DNA of 8,007 bases from Acidimangrovimonas sp. (GTDB taxonomy: Bacteria > Pseudomonadota > Alphaproteobacteria > Rhodobacterales > Rhodobacteraceae), in the NCBI GenBank assembly GCA_030147905.1, contig JASBUM010000144.1, positions 1 through 8,007 on the forward strand, read 5' to 3'. Under the pieces are notes generated by a model. That model was not told where the DNA came from. It searched no databases and was given only the letters and a program-made list of their open reading frames with translations. The position numbers were made by a program, and so were the translations under genes. Shown piece by piece: positions 6,540-8,007 of the stretch (position 1 is the stretch's first letter; each line of letters begins with the position of its first letter).

Positions 6540-6557
6540 ATTCTAACATGTTAGTAT
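6540..6557. promoter_or_regulatory. Operator-like dyad, copy 2, between the binding-protein and ATPase genes
   Basis: ATTCTAACATGTTAGTAT is symmetric at 8 of 9 base pairs around 6548/6549, with a perfect 12-bp core CTAACATGTTAG (6543-6554). It is the stronger of the two copies in the window; the other is at 714-731 in the same orientation. It lies 75 bases upstream of the ATPase start and directly upstream of the candidate -35 of the binding-protein operon, so a single bound regulator could control both directions. A GntR-family regulator is a reasonable guess from the core, but LacI or another family cannot be excluded. Confidence 0.65.
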
Positions 6558-6632
6558 GCCTAGATCGTGGACAGCGCCCTTTCCCCGCGTTAACTCTGGA
6601 TGCGGGAGCGAGGAAAAGGGGCGAAGCGAGGC

Positions 6633-7714
<1,082 letters not shown>

Positions 7715-7718
<4 letters not shown>

Positions 7719-8007
7719 AGGCCGGGCCGACGCGCGTCGTCCTGTGCCTGGGCGATTCGAATACCCACGGCACCATCGCGATGGAAACGCTGGCCGCGCG
7801 CGGCCGGCTGGGGCAGGCCGAGCGCTGGCCCGGCAGGCTTGCCGGGGCAATGCGCGGATCGGCCATCGAGGTGATCGAAGAGGGGCTTCCGGGCCGCACC
7901 ACGGTGCATGACGATCCCATCGAGGGGGCGCATCGCAACGCGCTCAGGGTGCTGCCGGCGCTGCTCGAAACGCATGCGCCGCTGGACGCGGTGGTGATGA
8001 TGCTGGG
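7715..8007 (+). CDS. GDSL/SGNH-family hydrolase, arylesterase/acyltransferase-like (3' end cut by window edge)
   Basis: This is a probable serine esterase of the SGNH fold; 97 codons are visible of a family usually 200-230 residues long. The N-terminus [14 protein letters not shown] holds block I with the catalytic Ser15. WPGRLAGAM and [16 protein letters not shown] follow, the latter supplying the block II oxyanion glycine. VVMMLG at the edge is the start of the block III GTND motif, which falls outside the window together with the catalytic Asp/His. These features resemble the Mycobacterium smegmatis arylesterase/acyltransferase group. There is no signal peptide, so it acts in the cytoplasm. 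The start is GTG within GTGA, overlapping the ATPase stop, so translation is probably coupled. In this setting it may deacylate an imported sugar or open a lactone; that is inference. Confidence 0.88.

Noticed and set aside
6600..6632. ATG at 6600 as start of the ATPase
   Set aside because: It adds a basic 11-residue extension not expected in the family and has no clear ribosome site upstream.

Overview
The window is GC-rich DNA (roughly two-thirds G+C by eye) with tightly packed genes. Its codon use and protein families resemble an alphaproteobacterium of the Rhodobacterales, Rhodospirillales or Rhizobiales type. That placement is inferred from protein style; no marker gene is present. The content is one coherent carbohydrate uptake and catabolism locus. 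I saw no rRNA, tRNA, CRISPR array, insertion sequence or prophage gene.

Layout from left to right: (1) the 5' two-thirds of an aldo/keto reductase of the D-threo-aldose/L-fucose 1-dehydrogenase type, on the minus strand and cut by the left edge; (2) a divergent control region with an 18-bp operator-like dyad; (3) an FGGY-family sugar kinase on the plus strand; (4) a short convergent gap with a GC hairpin; (5) a minus-strand operon, transcribed from right to left, encoding a long Tat-exported solute-binding protein, a MalF-type permease and a MalG-type permease; (6) a second divergent control region holding a close copy of the same operator, next to a CTTGACA -35 element; (7) a MalK/UgpC-type ABC ATPase on the plus strand, overlapping by four bases (GTGA) a GDSL/SGNH hydrolase that runs off the right edge.

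The genes make sense together. The binding protein, two permeases and ATPase form a complete CUT1-type ABC importer. The kinase and aldose dehydrogenase-like enzyme would act on the imported sugar. The esterase-like hydrolase could remove an acyl group or open a lactone. The substrate cannot be read from the sequence. The two divergent control regions share 16 of 19 bases (18-bp dyad plus the next base), which ties all seven genes into one probable regulon. The regulator is not in the window.

The most interesting non-coding signals are the shared operator pair, a perfect 7-bp stem that presents the ribosome binding site of the binding-protein gene in its loop, and a perfect 11-bp GC inverted repeat between the binding-protein and permease genes that contains a 25-bp alternating pyrimidine-purine tract.
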